Positions 48,690 through 60,411 of a stretch of 64,000 nt of DNA are shown here, one piece after another. Position 1 is the first letter of the stretch, and each line of letters begins with the position of its first letter. The DNA is from Protopterus annectens (taxonomy: Eukaryota > Chordata > Ceratodontiformes > Protopteridae), in contig NC_056735.1 in assembly GCF_019279795.1 (NCBI RefSeq), positions 1,934,527,199-1,934,591,198 on the forward strand. Direction: 5' to 3'. Position numbers and translations under genes: made by a program. Below the pieces are notes generated by a model. It worked only from the letters and a program-made list of their open reading frames with translations, did not search any database and was not told the DNA's origin.

Positions 48690-49700
48690 AATCTACCTCC
48701 TCTCTTCCTTAAGCTTGCCACTAGTTCTATAGCCCATCCAGTTTCCATCTTAATTAATCACTCTATCTGGGAATCTACCTTGCCCACCATCTGGAAACAA
48801 TTTTGCAGTATGCCAATCCACAAAGGAAAACATTCCACTGAACTCTCAAATTACCAGCCCATAGCCATTCTGTCTCCCATCTCTAAAATACTTAAAAATG
48901 TGTACACAATCAGCTCATGGACTATCTTCTTCAAGAAAATTTACTCAATGCCACCCAACATGGCTTCCGTCCTAACCACAGCACAACTTCCGCTCTAATT
49001 TCCTTCACATAAAGTATCTCACAAGCCAGAGGCAATAAACAAGCTAGTTTCTTGTCTTTTTTTCGCTCTCTCCAAAATATTTGACACTGACTCTCACCCC
49101 ACGCTCCTTGCCAAATTGTCTGATCTTAGTCTCTCTAATCCTACTATTACATGGTTCTTAAGCTACTTCACCAACTGACAGCAGTTCACCAAAGGTCATC
49201 GTGGCTCTCTTCCTTATTTCCCTATTTCCCCATCAAGATGGGAGTAACTCAAGGCTCCATTCTAGCTATTATTTAACATCTTCACTAACTGCCTTCATGC
49301 CTCCTGTTCTCACCCTTCTCTTATACAATATGCAGAAGATTCCATGATCATCTCTATTTCTAATAATCTCTTTGACCTTCACAGCTTAACCCACAGTTTC
49401 ACCCAAAATGCTAACTGATAATCAACTCATACTCAGTCCCCACCCCCCCAAAAAAATCAAACTTCTCTTATTCTTACTGAAGTCCCACACTCATCTTAAA
49501 TCTACTTTTTCTATCACACCTCTAAACAACACTGTCATTAAGGTTGAAACACATGCCAAGCTCCTGGGTGCAATCATTGATGATTTACTCAAATTAGACC
49601 TGCACGTCCATTATTGCAGAAAAAGACACATCAGAAACTGGGCTTGCTTTATGGAAATACATTTCTCACCAAAGACTCTAGACTCTCCCTAGCTGATGCC
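48690..49700 (+). pseudogene. L2-like reverse transcriptase (relic)
   Basis: Near 48780-48900 comes LPTIWKQFCSMPIHKGKHST then ELSNYQPIAILSPISKILKN (compare W....V.P.HKGG...D.NNYRPISIL..LSKILE). A block equivalent to NATQHGFRPNHSTTSAL lies near 48945-49000. 'WFLSYFTN' and a 'GSLP' block come near 49150-49210, then a decayed VPQGSILGPLLFNI at 49235-49275, QYAEDSMI (YADD as YAED) at 49328 and KVETHAKLLGAIIDDLLKLD near 49540 (LG..ID..L.F..H). Motif order is complete; frames change many times. Confidence 0.78.
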
Positions 49701-50252
49701 TACCTTCTTCCTAGTCTTCTTTGTGGCTCACAGACCTTAGCCTACTTACATTCCTCTTTAAAAACTACACAACAAAGTAGCTAGGTTCACTGCAAACCAA
49801 CCCTACAACTCCCACCACTGCCTCTCTCTCAAATCTCTAAACTGGCTAGAATTCCCTCACCAGCTCCTACTACCTCAACTGCTCCTCATTCACTCCAACC
49901 TCAACAAACTAAGCTCCTGCCCCGCCATCTCCTCCCTCATCTCTTTTTATACTCCTAGTCAGACACTCCAGAGCTCTGACTAGTTCCTCTTGGAAATCTA
50001 TAAGCCAACATTTATATAGCTACTCAATTGCCTTTGCTTGGAACAAACTCTCCCTGAGCATCAGAACTATATCCAATACTCACAAATTCAGAAATGTTTA
50101 ACAAGAAAATGTATGGAACTCTTGGATCTGCCTTTGCCAAAGCCCAACTGAACTCTCTCTCTGTCATTACTCTTAGTTTTTACTTCACTTAGCCAATTAC
50201 TCTCTATTCTGTCTATGAACTGCAGAAGTCTACTCTGCTTGGTTGTATCTTT

Positions 50253-50256
<4 letters not shown>

Positions 50257-50302
<46 letters not shown>
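50257..50302. repeat. (AT)n microsatellite
   Basis: About 23 AT units in the 3' untranslated part of the L2-like LINE. Confidence 0.97.
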
Positions 50303-50306
<4 letters not shown>

Positions 50307-50491
50307 TCCTGAGCTTGCGTATTAGATTTTAGCTTGTATTTGAAGCATTTTGTATATACAACTATTCTATGCATCTATAAGTGTTCTGTTTGGAGCTTTT
50401 CTCCCTGGGCCTTCACTGAAAAAGGGCTCAGGCTCAGTCGGTCATACCCGGTTAACAAATGTCAAAATAAATAAAATAAAAATAAATAAAA

Positions 50492-51190
50492 TTCCATGTA
50501 GTCTGGCAGTTAGTCTATTCGTTGTCAACAAACTGCTTCCTGTGCTCCAGGGTCTAATCATAGCTCTCAACTTCTTCATTCAAGAATCAGGAACTACACC
50601 AAAACTAATAGAACAAATAACCAAACTTAAAGACAATGCCTGGATATTACTCAGATTCACTTAAAATTTTAAAGGATCAACAGGATTTGTATTGACATAC
50701 CTTTCTGGAATAAAAAACATGGCATTATTAACTAGTTGTAATCCTCACTGATTTGCCAGAAAACCAGGGACAGAGTAAAAATATGAGAGAAAATCAGGAA
50801 CGATCTGCAAAATCAGGGAAAGTTGAAAGGCATGTTGGCCTACTGCGTGACTAAATCCATTAAAGAGACAATGTCCTGAGACAATTCAGAAATTGGACTA
50901 GCCTCCACAATGGTCTCCTAAGTCTCATGCCTTATAACTTCTTATGGATTGTAAGGCAATATGTGCTATAGTGCCTGTGAACTATTTGAACAGTAACAAA
51001 GAAAACACATGTGTTTAAATGAAGACAAAAATGTATTATTTTATTAAACTGCATTTAAAACTGCAATGTTGAGAAGGAAAACAGGCCTCAGTTATAACAA
51101 GTAGTCTAAACATTCTGATATTCAATATTCAAAACTAAAAAATGTAAAGAGTAAATGGTCATGTAAAAAAAAATGAAAAAAAATCAACTT
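50492..51190. other. No recognisable gene
   Basis: AT-rich flank between the L2-like LINE and the SINE. Confidence 0.5.
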
Positions 51191-51440
51191 AGGATGGTAC
51201 AATGATGTAGCGATTATTATTGCTGCCTCACCAGCAAAAGATTCTCTTATTCGATTCTTGTCTGGAATGCCTTCTGTGTGGAGTCGGCATGTCTTCCCTG
51301 CATTCATGTGGGTTTCCCCTGAGTGCTCCAGTTTCCGCCTACATTACAAAGATATGTCTGGAGTGTTTCTCTATGGGCCTCTGCTGAAAATAGGCTCTGC
51401 CCTAGTCAGGCTTTCTCAGTAAACAAATTTTAATAAATAT
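51191..51440 (+). mobile_element. tRNA-headed SINE with V-SINE-like core and L2-like tail
   Basis: The head (51191-51265) is tRNA-like, with 'gctgcctcaccagcaaaag' and a B box TTCGATTCTTG. The core 'gtgtggagtcggcatgtctt', 'gtgggtttcccctgagtgct' and 'ccagtttccgcc' is the conserved central domain of vertebrate V-type SINEs (typically GTGGAGTTTGCATGTTCTCC, then GGGTTTCCTCCGGGTGCTCC). The tail 'gggcctctgctgaaaatagg' to 'gtaaacaaattttaataaat' matches the L2-like 3' end at 50407-50475. Confidence 0.85.
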
Positions 51441-52435
51441 CCTTTATATAGAGGATTGAGGAACTACCTTGCCATTTAACATCTTACTAAATAGGGAAAA
51501 CTTTCCATCTAAAACTTGAAAAAAAAATGACATAACAAACATTTCTGATTCAACCCAAAACTCATTTTCAAATATATAATATTACTTTTGACATTTTCTA
51601 AGCACTTCTGCTGTAGGGAAATAATCAGTGTTACAAGGACATGTAGTCTTTTCTGTATCACCCACATTAGAAGGCATTATGGCTTACATATCAGACTTTG
51701 CAATAGTCCAGATGATTCAGTCTTTAAAGAGAATAAAATAAGATGAGTTAAACTAGCATGTCATGCAGTCCATGAGCAACAACACAAGAGTATGAAGTAA
51801 AAATTAAAATGTGTGGCTTGGCATGGAGATAAAAAAAAACAGAGGTTTAAATAAAAATGGAAAATGTAGTCACCTCTTTAGGTCAGTTAGAGTCACGCAA
51901 AAATAAATAAATGAATACACAAGTAAATACATCAGTCCAGAAATGGAGCAGCATAGCTGGTAATTAAAATAATTGGGAGTTGTCCCACTAGATACAATAC
52001 TGTAAGACCCTGAATAATATAAGAACTAATATTGCCAAAGACAGTAAGGACAGATTTAGATAAAACACAAATACTGAAATAATCAGTGATAAAAGGCTGA
52101 AGAATAAATACAGCGATATAAGACAGTGGAACTTTTTTGATTAAAGTAGGGTAATAGATTTCTAGTAGAAACAGGTGGGTCATGCCAATGAGAGCACTTA
52201 TAATTTCATGAGAAAGAATATGGTTCAGAACAGTTAATTGCAATGTTAGAAATATATGAGCATGCCTATGGGGAAGTTATAATTTTTATGAGATAGACTC
52301 TGGTCCTTAAAATTTAAAAGAAATATCAGTCTGCAGGGGGAAGCAATGGATCCAAAGATGTAATTGATTCCAATAAGGTATGAGAATACCCAGAATTCAT
52401 TTATGACCAGAAACTAAAAGTAGACGCATGTGCTT
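51441..52435. other. No recognisable gene
   Basis: A 103-codon hydrophobic minus ORF (52243-51932) has no motif and lies in AT-rich DNA. I do not call it. Confidence 0.5.
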
Positions 52436-52551
52436 ATAGGTTCATAGGTTCATACTAGGCTATCTGCCCTAGGGCATTTATAAGCCTAGCCAGAATGTGT
52501 TTGGCTTTCGCCACCCATTTTAAATTTATTTTGCTATGCCCTTTTTCGAGG

Positions 52552-54110
52552 TTAGTATACTGTGCCTCTGTCTAACAGTGACACAGAAGTGATACCTGGG
52601 GTAAACCTACGATCTCCCATCCACTCATCAAGATTCCTCTTGAAGAGAGTCAGTGAGGGACTCTGCCTAACCTGGACTGGGATTTTATTCCAGAGTGAAG
52701 GGAGCCTCTGGGTTATGAATCTGTCCCTCCAGCATGTCCTATTTATTTCAGTGCTGAGGTTCAAGTCTCTCGAGCGCATAGCTCGATTGGATTTGGATTT
52801 TCTGAGGTGCAGCATGTCCATTAATTCCGGGTTGGACATGGCTTTATACGTCAGGCACAGATCGCCTCTGAACAGGCGGTATGCCACTGAGTAGAGCTGG
52901 AGTTTCTTTAACCGGGCAGCATATGGCATCTGTTTGAACCCTTTGATCCTCTTGGTGAGGTACTTTTTATTGTCTTTCCAGTTGCTGCAGGTGTCTGGTA
53001 AGGTAGATCCCAAAAGGGGCATTGTACTCAATTATGGGCCTGATGAGGGATGAGTAAAGAGGCACAATGACCTCCCCTGATCTAGATGTGAATCCCTTCA
53101 TGATTAGGTGGGCTATATAAAATGTTTTTCTAACCACTTTGGCCATGTGGTTGTCAAATGAGAGATTGCTATCAACTTGGGTCCCCAGGTCCCTAATTAC
53201 TTTTTCTGTACTTAATGGATTACCACCTATGTGGTAATTTGTGGGCACTTTGTTTTTGCCAAAGGGGATGACTATACACTTTTGGCATTTAGCTTGAGGC
53301 CATGGCTCTAGCACCAGTTGTCTGTTTCTATGAGGCCCTTTTGGAGGATGCTTGTGTCGGCTGGAGAGTCGATTATGGTACCCAGTTTGCAGTCATCTGC
53401 AAACTTGGTCAGCCACAGTCCTTCCATGTTGGCCTGTACCTCTGAGAAATATATACCGAACAAGAGAGGTCCCAGGACTGAGCCTTGTGGGACACCACTT
53501 GTAACTGGTTTGGAGTCTGACATGGCTCCAGCAATTCTAACCATGTGGGTTCTGTCCTTGAGCCAGTTTGCAATCCATCTAGTGACATAGGGGTTTATAT
53601 TTAAGCTGGTGAGCTTATCTATAATGCCCGAGTGGGGTATTGTATCGAAGGCTTTTGCGAGGTCCAGGTAGGCTGTATGGACGACCTTCCCCTTGTCATT
53701 GGCCTTGGTGACTGTTTCAAAGAAATCAACCAGGTTTAAGAGGCAGGATCTGCCCTTAACAAAGCCGAACTGGGTAGGATCCAGTGTCTGTAGGTCCCCA
53801 ATATCTTTATTTATGAGGTCCATGATGATCCTTTCCATAGCTTTGCAGACCAAGCTAGTCAGGTTTATGGGACGATAGTTTCCAGGATCCGTTGAGGCAC
53901 CACCTTTATGGAGAGGGACCACTGTTGCCGTACGCCACTCTTTGGGCACATATCCTGTAGTAAGGCTGAGATTGAACAGTAGTTTTATGTTTGGGTTTAG
54001 CTCTTCTTGGAGTTCATGTAGGACACAGCCCAGGACACTGTCTGGTCCCATTGATGCTGTGTTTTTTGCTTTGGAGAGGGCGGCTCTTACCTGAGCATCT
54101 GAGATGTCAG
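52552..54110 (-). pseudogene. CR1-like ORF2, reverse transcriptase and C-terminal domain
   Basis: Palm blocks in order: PDISDAQVRAALSKAKNTAS, MGPDSVLGCVLHEL, GYVPKEWRTATVVPLHKGGA, STDPGNYRPINLTSLVCKAM, LDPTQFGFVKGRSCLLNLVD, AYLDLAKAFDTIPHSGIIDK (motif A, Asp present), GVPQGSVLGPLLFGIYFSE (motif B) and LTKFADDCKLGTIIDS (motif C with both Asp). After a TAG replacing Gln in WC-SHGLKL and a one-base slip in the A run near 53283, the frame resumes with CIVIPFGKNKVP and DLGTQVDSNLSFDNHMAKVV. A second slip near 52980 precedes KYLTKRIKGFKQMPYAARLK and CWRDRFITQRLPSLWNKIPV, to the end at 52552. The catalytic residues are all present, but the frame is broken. Confidence 0.95.
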
Positions 54111-55430
54111 GGGGGCAGCACTCTGCTGGGATAGATATTTGCCCTTTTGGTGGGAGGGGGGAGAGAAGTTTGCGCTGAACCTGTCATCTAGGATGTTGGC
54201 AATGTCTGTGGGTTCAGTGTATTTTTTGTCATTTTGGACTAATTCTGAGCCTATCTGGGAATTACCACCCAGGTTCCTAACATAACTAAAGAAAGCCTTG
54301 TGATTATCCTTAGTGTTCTGTGCAATTTTTCTCTCAAAGCTGGCCTTAGACAATTTTATGAGTGCCCGTAGTTTTTTGCAAATACTGATCAGTGATGCCT
54401 TCCCTTTTTGGGATTTTGCTCTATCATTTAATAGCTTCCTCCTTCTATTGTATAGTTTGTTTATGGCTGGGGTCCACCAGACAGGACGTCTGCCTTTGGA
54501 GGATTGGGTCTTGGTTTTATTTGGGATCGCATGATCCATGCATTCCTGAAGGTGTTCATAGAATGCGTTTATAATGGATTCTGCAGTCTGGGCCGTATTT
54601 TCCACAGGCCCGAGGGCTTTGAAGGATTCCACCTCGGTTTTGAGGAGTGTGAAATTTGCTTTAGAGAAGTTTTTCACTGTGGTTTTCTGGGCAGGGGGTG
54701 GGGTCGGGATGTGAATATCCAGTGAGATTAGTTTATGGTCTGATCTTACCAGTGAGGGATACACTTCTGGTCTGGAGCATAGAGTCCCCATGTTGGTGAT
54801 GATCAGGTCCAGTATGTTTTCCCCTCTTGTGGGAGTGGTAACAAGTTGTTCCATAGCATTTGAGTTTATAAATTCTAGGAACCTTTGGGCTAGGGTGTTA
54901 GAGCTAGAGTAATGCTCCCAGTCTATGTTTGGGTAGTTGAAGTCACCCAATATAATGGTGTTTGGAGAGACCTTCATATTTTCCAGTGTTCTCAGAAAGG
55001 CCGAGTGGGGTTCCTGGGTTTGGGAGGGTGGTCTGTAGTGGGCTATAAACTGGAAGGCAGTTTTACCCACTGTTAGTTACACATGGATAGTCTCTGATGC
55101 TTCGTGCTTTGCCACCAACCTGGAGGTGTGGGTATCTTTGATGAATATCGATACTCCCCCTCCTTTTGTGGTTCGGTCCAAGTTTTGGGGCCAAAAAGCA
55201 TGGTATGAGGTATAACCTGGTAGTGCTGGGGTGCTCTCGGGAGCCCTGAACCAGGTTTCTGTCACTGCAGAGATATCGATGTTCTCCATGCTAAGGAGAG
55301 TTTTGAGTGCGTGCATCTTGAGGTTTAGACTTCTCGCATTGAGTAGCATTACTCTTAGTTTCTTATCCCTTGTGATACCTATGGAGGTGGGTTTGTCTTT
55401 TGAGCCTTGCCTAAAAAAGGCACTATGGGG
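54087..55430 (-). pseudogene. CR1-like ORF2, APE endonuclease domain
   Basis: The frame starts near 55430 with QGSKDKPTSIG, then MLLNARSLNLKMHALKTLLS (N.RSL..K motif), NIDISAVTETWFR (catalytic Glu in TETW) and TTKGGGVSIFIKDTH. A TAA at 55077-55079 is the only stop. Then TAFQFIAHYRPPSQTQ (YRPP), TIILGDFNYPNIDWEH (GDFN with catalytic Asp/Asn), NILDLIITNMGTL and SLVRSDHKLISLDI (SDH with catalytic His). A Lys/Arg-rich linker follows (GRRPVWWTPAINKLYNRRRK, KASFERKIAQNTKDNHKAFF) that leads into the RT. A frameshift near 54140 breaks the join to the RT frame. This domain nicks the chromosomal target in an active element. Confidence 0.94.
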
Positions 55431-55441
55431 GTAGCAAGAGC

Positions 55442-55921
55442 CTATGCCAATATCCGAAAGCCCAGTGATGACAGGTGCAAGCCGTCCCTAGCGAAGCATC
55501 GTGGCTTGTCGAGCATATCATCCCAAGCTGACAGGCATTGGATCCCCTTTGAATGACACCAGTACTTAAGCCAATTGTTGAAATTGATCATCTTGTCTTC
55601 ATAGTGTGGCATAATTCTTGGTGAGGGTAAGATGCTACTCAAGGTCAGGGTCATACCGGCCTGGGCTACATGCTCAGAAAGCTCCTTTATGTCTCTTTTC
55701 ATGTAGTCCAGGGAGGTACGTCTCAGGTCATTCACACCAGCATGGACAATGACTGAGTCATATTTGTACTTTCCTTGGAGTGACCTGAGTGCTTGTGTTA
55801 TGTGGCGGATCCTAGCGCCCGACAGGCTGCTCACCGTGACCCTCTCCTTGTTCAGCCTGGTGAGCGGGACGTCAGTGTGCCTGATGATAGAGTCACCTAT
55901 TACTATTATTATTTTTAACAA
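55442..55921 (-). pseudogene. CR1-like ORF1, SGNH/GDSL esterase domain, 5'-truncated
   Basis: 159 codons of open frame: IIVIGDSIIRHTDVP (block I, nucleophile Ser in GDS), SLSGARIRHITQAL (block II Gly region), VIVHAGVNDLRRTSLD (block III, Asn in GVND) and FARDGLHLSSLGFRIL (block V with catalytic Asp and His). SGNH-type esterase domains are known in ORF1 of CR1-like LINEs. The N-terminal part, usually a zinc or PHD-like domain or coiled coil, is missing because the copy is truncated just upstream of the GDS motif. ORF1 ends in a TAG, and the ORF2 frame begins within about 15-60 bases. The domain keeps all catalytic residues and has no internal stop. Confidence 0.93.
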
Positions 55922-56375
55922 GTAATCCCACTTGACACAAATGTCCCTTTTCAGGGGTGACTAGGCTACACTATCTGTTTAAGTGGCTTGCTCATGGACA
56001 CAGTAAGCAAGAAGAGGCTGAAGGATTCAAACTGTAGACTATAGAAAGCAGCTCACTAACAGATCATAGCCTTAGTCTTAACTGACTTGTAGACTTACAT
56101 TGTACTAGAAATAGGGCACAGTATAAGCTATGGAATATGCACTTTCTGTGATGAAGTTGTCATAAAATTGCGAGTGTTTCTAAAGTAAATGTATGTACAA
56201 TGTTACTGAACAATCACAAATCATTTACTCTATGCTCTCTGTAACATCAACAGAAACAGTTTTCAAACCATGTGAGCAGAATTCAGACATGAATAATTAA
56301 ACATACTGCAAAAGAAAGATTAAATTCGTTTTCAAATAAAAAAAAAATTACTCCTGATGAGGCCAGGCCAAAAGA

Positions 56376-56377
<2 letters not shown>
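55922..56377. other. No recognisable gene
   Basis: AT-rich flank; no motifs. Confidence 0.5.
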
Positions 56378-56435
<58 letters not shown>

Positions 56436-56558
56436 CATGTGTGTATGCGAGTGCATGAATGCATGCATGCTTTTGTGTATGTATGTGCATGTGTTTTTTT
56501 TTTGTGTGTATGTGTGTGTTAGTGTTTGTGTGTGTATGTGCATGCATATGTGCTTTTA

Positions 56559-56641
<83 letters not shown>

Positions 56642-56649
56642 ATGTGTAT

Positions 56650-56728
<79 letters not shown>

Positions 56729-56770
56729 TTGTGTGTGTGTGCGTGTGTGCGTGTGTGTGTGTGTGTGTGT
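56378..56770. repeat. Long compound (TG)n microsatellite, about 390 bp
   Basis: Several (TG) runs, the longest over 70 bp (56567-56640 and 56657-56726), are separated by CATG-, TATG- and T-rich interruptions. Poly-Val/Cys and poly-His/Thr ORFs on both strands are artefacts. Confidence 0.98.
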
Positions 56771-59700
56771 ACATGTATATACAAGATAAGATAATTGCTC
56801 CACAATGTTGTCAGGCTTGTAATAAGTAGTTTGAAAGTCCAAAGTGATGTGTTCTACCAACATTCTCTGCTTGTAAATTAAAAAAGAAAGTGATTTGCAT
56901 GAGAACATGAAACACACAGCACAAAGTAATTAGCAGTATTGAACTAAGGAAGATTACACTGTTTACATACTTTGTTCACACCTTGTTAAAAAATTCTCAG
57001 CAGGTGTCATAAAATCTGCCTTGCTGAGTTCAGAGATGACTCATCTGGTGCACAAGGGGCGTCTGCAATGTAATGAAAAAGTAAAATAATTCAGCAGTTG
57101 TGATTCATTGACCAGACATAATCAATTATAAAAGTGATTATAAAAAATGGGACATACAACTGTAAATGTTACACCAAAACAACCACTGCATAATTACTTA
57201 AGCTCTAAAGAAGAGTCTCTGACAGTAGGTACAAACTAGCTTCAGAGGGATAAGAATTAATGCATTCTGATTGGGAGCTATAATTGAATTGCTCTTAGGT
57301 AGGCAGTCTGCCAAAAAACATTACCAAATAAGTAGAAATGTGTGACTTCTGAATAGATAAAAGTCTGTTTATAATGACAATTCATTTAGAGCTGCACAAT
57401 TTAATAACAGTAACAGTGAATATTTTTTTTGCAGTTCTGAAGTGCTGCGTCTGATATGTACAATGCAAGTTCTTACACACTATAGGAAGTATTTCTATAT
57501 TTACATGAATTAAACATGGCAGTATGAGTAAAAACAAATTCATCTGTAGTCATGGATAAGCAACCAAATGGAAGTGGCCCTGCTTACAGAGAAATATAGT
57601 ATTTAAAAAGAAATATTGCAGCACAGAAATGGGGCATTAAATGCCTTCAGTATGGACTCTGCATTAAAGGACTACATTTAATATATCATTTTGCATATAT
57701 ACTAGTTTGCGATAAAACAATCAAAATATTTGGAACTCAGGCTTTGGGAACATGTTTCATAGTGAATGTCATGGCAAAAAGTCATGAACGGAATCCCCCA
57801 GCAGTTATCTGAGTTTTTTGTGTCTGAGTTCTTTCTAATATCTTCAGGGGGCTATAAAAACTGCATGTGTTTATATTGAACAGGGCTCTTCATAGACTGG
57901 CTTTTCTTGAATGGCTCTATCACAGTTAATTTTGTAAATAGCTTTCACAATGTCAATTTTTGTTGTTGTTGTTGTTTTGTTTTTAGGATGTTTTTAAGAT
58001 ACGTATTTGATAGTGGATTTAGAGTCCCTGCATTACTGTCTAGGACTGAGAACAGACACAATTGTAATATTTTGAGTTAAGTTTATTTAATATATTTAGT
58101 TCAGATGACAGTTTGCCAGCTGTGCAAATTTCTAATTTCTTGGTGTTGCTCCCATTTTTAATTAATTTAAATTGTTATGCTTTTTAGCAGGAATAATTAG
58201 TGGTGGACTTAATAAGAGAAGCTAAGCATTGGGTAGAAGCTTATTTTAGTTGAAAAGTTGTAATGTATATTCTCATCTAGGTAGTTTGCATTGCTTCTTT
58301 TTTCATTTTTCTTTTGGTTCATGTTTTAGTCTATTTAATTAGTAAATGCAAAACTGTTTTAGTGTGTAAGTTTGTAGCTGAAGTATGTATAGCTGAAAAG
58401 CTACAGCAAAATTTATATTAACATTATGGGCAATACCTCTATTTGGTTTCATCACCTACAAACAATCAAAAAACAAATGGACTCAAATTTGAGAACCAAG
58501 AAGTGTATTTGGTCTAAGCAGATTCGCACAAGTCTGTTATGTAAATCTATAATCACTGCTTGCTAAACGGTAGCACTTTGTTAAATAATAGCTGATAACT
58601 ATTATGTGAATATATAATGCCTCCTTGCCACACTTTCTAATAAGCAGTGAACACTGCCACGTCATTTAAGTAACTGCAATGCTGAAAATTATTACAGAAC
58701 ACTTATAGGAAGTGACTGACACCACTTCAAAAACACCAGTTGTATTCTCTAAGAACCTGGGCCTAGGGAAGCCAGCACTTTTTCTCCATAATTAACTTAA
58801 GTGACCAAGGACAGATTAGGGGAGTTGTTTTAATGGTTTAATCAATCTATAAATAATGCCTATGACAATGTAATCAGCCTATAGGTATTCTTAGATATAT
58901 ACACATGTACATTACATATGATTCATCTCCATATTTATAGCTATCATAGTTAAGACCATAAAAATGTATCAGATGTCTGCTAATCCTAAGGACAGAAAAT
59001 GGACTGTTACCCATCTTCCATGCTGATTCCAATACTTTTAATCAGTCCTCAGATTTTTAATCACCTATTTGCAGCATTCTAAACACATGATTGGCACTCC
59101 CTGCCAACTCATCATTTTTTAAACTTTTGAGAATCTATACAACTCAGCTTGGCTTTCTATAAAACGCAATACAAATCCTATGGAAGTTCAAATAACTTGG
59201 CACTTGACCTGCCATAGCAGCCATAGCATTCAATGATAATATTCTCATACAAACCATGACAATTATTACAGGATGAAATATGAAAGCATTGGGCTCTTCT
59301 GTATGCTACAGTAAAATAGTTTCATGTTGTGGCTATGTTATTTCAAACAGCTATCAGAAACAGTTTTACTTACAAGTAAGATTAGTCCTTAGAATTCATG
59401 CCTAGAAACACCATCGAAGGTCTAGCTTCCCTGCTAAAAGCATAATAACGAATTACATTGGGAGTCTGAATGCTTTGCATTATAGTACACTATACCTTAG
59501 TGCCTCACCTTACATTACAATATAGTACAACAACAAATGAAGAAATCTGCAAATAGGGGATGTTGCTGAGTGAATGTACAACACTAGTAAAATAAATGCA
59601 CATAACAGGGAGTAATAAATAAATACAGATAACAACCAGTCAGAGTTTTTTAGCAAAAACAACTTTCTTATCAGTAAGATAGCTAATATGTCAGATCACA

Positions 59701-60159
59701 TAGGTTTAGTAGTGTTTCTGCACATTGTTATAGTTAGACAATCTTAAGGTTTATTTATTATGCATGTTTTGCATTAAAAGTTGTCATTTCCTTGTTTAGT
59801 ATAATAATATTCTATTGTATTCTGCTCTGATATTATTTTATGTGAGACAGCATTCATGAGACACAATTGTTATGAGGTTTGGTTTCTGAGGTATAGATGG
59901 AAGCATGGATGTGAACCAGACATACTACAACCTGCTGAAACCTGAAACAAAGACAACCTCACAGTTTAATTTGGCAAACACAACCTACTCTGCAAACAGA
60001 TATGGTCAACCAGACATCAAAACAAGAGGTAGAACAATGCTTTAAAACAGTTAAGTAAATGTTCACACCTTCACATATTCCTCTTCTTCATCCATTTCAA
60101 TAGATCCAAACTGACATAACTCTGAAATTATAGTACAAGTCAACACTTACATTTTCTTG
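56771..60159. other. Long AT-rich stretch without recognisable features
   Basis: No ORF above about 60 codons, no repeat family and no RNA gene recognised over 3.4 kb. A short (GTT)n lies at about 57959-57976. It could be unique intergenic or intronic DNA. Confidence 0.55.
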
Positions 60160-60411
60160 TCCTTATATTTATTTAACATTTGTTTACCAGGAAATTCTGA
60201 CTTGGAACAAAGCCAATTTTCAGCAGATGCCCGGGGGAAAAAGTTTCAGATATACGTCTTTGTAACATGTGAGGAAACCAGAGTACCCAGAGAAAACACA
60301 CACAAATGCATGGAGGACATGCAGACTCTGCACAAAAGGCACTCCAGCTGAGAATCGAACCGGAGAACCTCTTGCTGTGAGGTGACAACGCTACCGCTCC
60401 ACCACTGCACC
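60160..60411 (-). mobile_element. tRNA-headed SINE with V-SINE-like core and L2-like tail
   Basis: On the minus strand the head reads GGTGCAGTGGTGGAGCGGTA, GCGTTGTCACCTCACAGCAA with an A box (GTGGAGCGGTAGCG) and a good B box (GGTTCGATTC at about 60352-60361). The core has 'gtgcagagtctgcatgtcct', 'tttctctgggtactctggtt' and 'tcctcacatgttacaaagac', the V-SINE central domain. The tail 'gggcatctgctgaaaattgg' to 'ggtaaacaaatgttaaataa' matches the SINE at 51191-51440 and the L2-like LINE 3' end. The head is better preserved than in the other copy. Confidence 0.88.

Larger units (their letters stand above)
46606..50491 (+). mobile_element. L2-like LINE, near full length, heavily decayed
   Basis: The sense strand is pyrimidine-rich and G-poor. 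It includes an endonuclease relic (about 47380-48010), an RT relic (about 48690-49700) and a 3' tail 'cccggttaacaaatgtcaaa' plus AT-rich (AAATA)n repeats ending at 50491. An (AT)n array interrupts the 3' untranslated part. The tail matches those of the SINEs at 51191-51440 and 60160-60411. The clade call rests on the endonuclease and RT block order. ORF1 cannot be recognised. Confidence 0.75.
52436..55921 (-). mobile_element. CR1-like LINE, best-preserved copy, nearly full ORF2 and partial ORF1
   Basis: From right to left: ORF1 esterase part (55921-55442), a short spacer, ORF2 with APE endonuclease and RT (about 55430-52552), a 3' untranslated part and a tail of ATAGGTTC units. It is truncated at the 5' end inside ORF1, just upstream of the GDS motif. 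ORF2 carries one stop in the endonuclease, a frameshift near 54140, a stop at about 53306 with a one-base slip just after, and a frameshift near 52980. These few lesions and the close match to the 28-29.9 kb copy suggest late activity of the family. Confidence 0.95.

Noticed and set aside
51932-52243. 103-codon hydrophobic minus ORF as a membrane protein
   Set aside because: No motif, AT-rich composition gives Phe/Leu/Ile by chance, and no homologous pattern is known to me.
52562-52894. 110-codon ORF on the + strand
   Set aside because: It is the antisense shadow of the CR1 C-terminal domain. Similar shadows occur at 28583-28804, 29296-29514, 53318-53590, 54313-54725 and 55231-55434.
56283-56917. 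Overlapping ORFs of up to 157 codons on both strands
   Set aside because: Same artefact of the long TG array.
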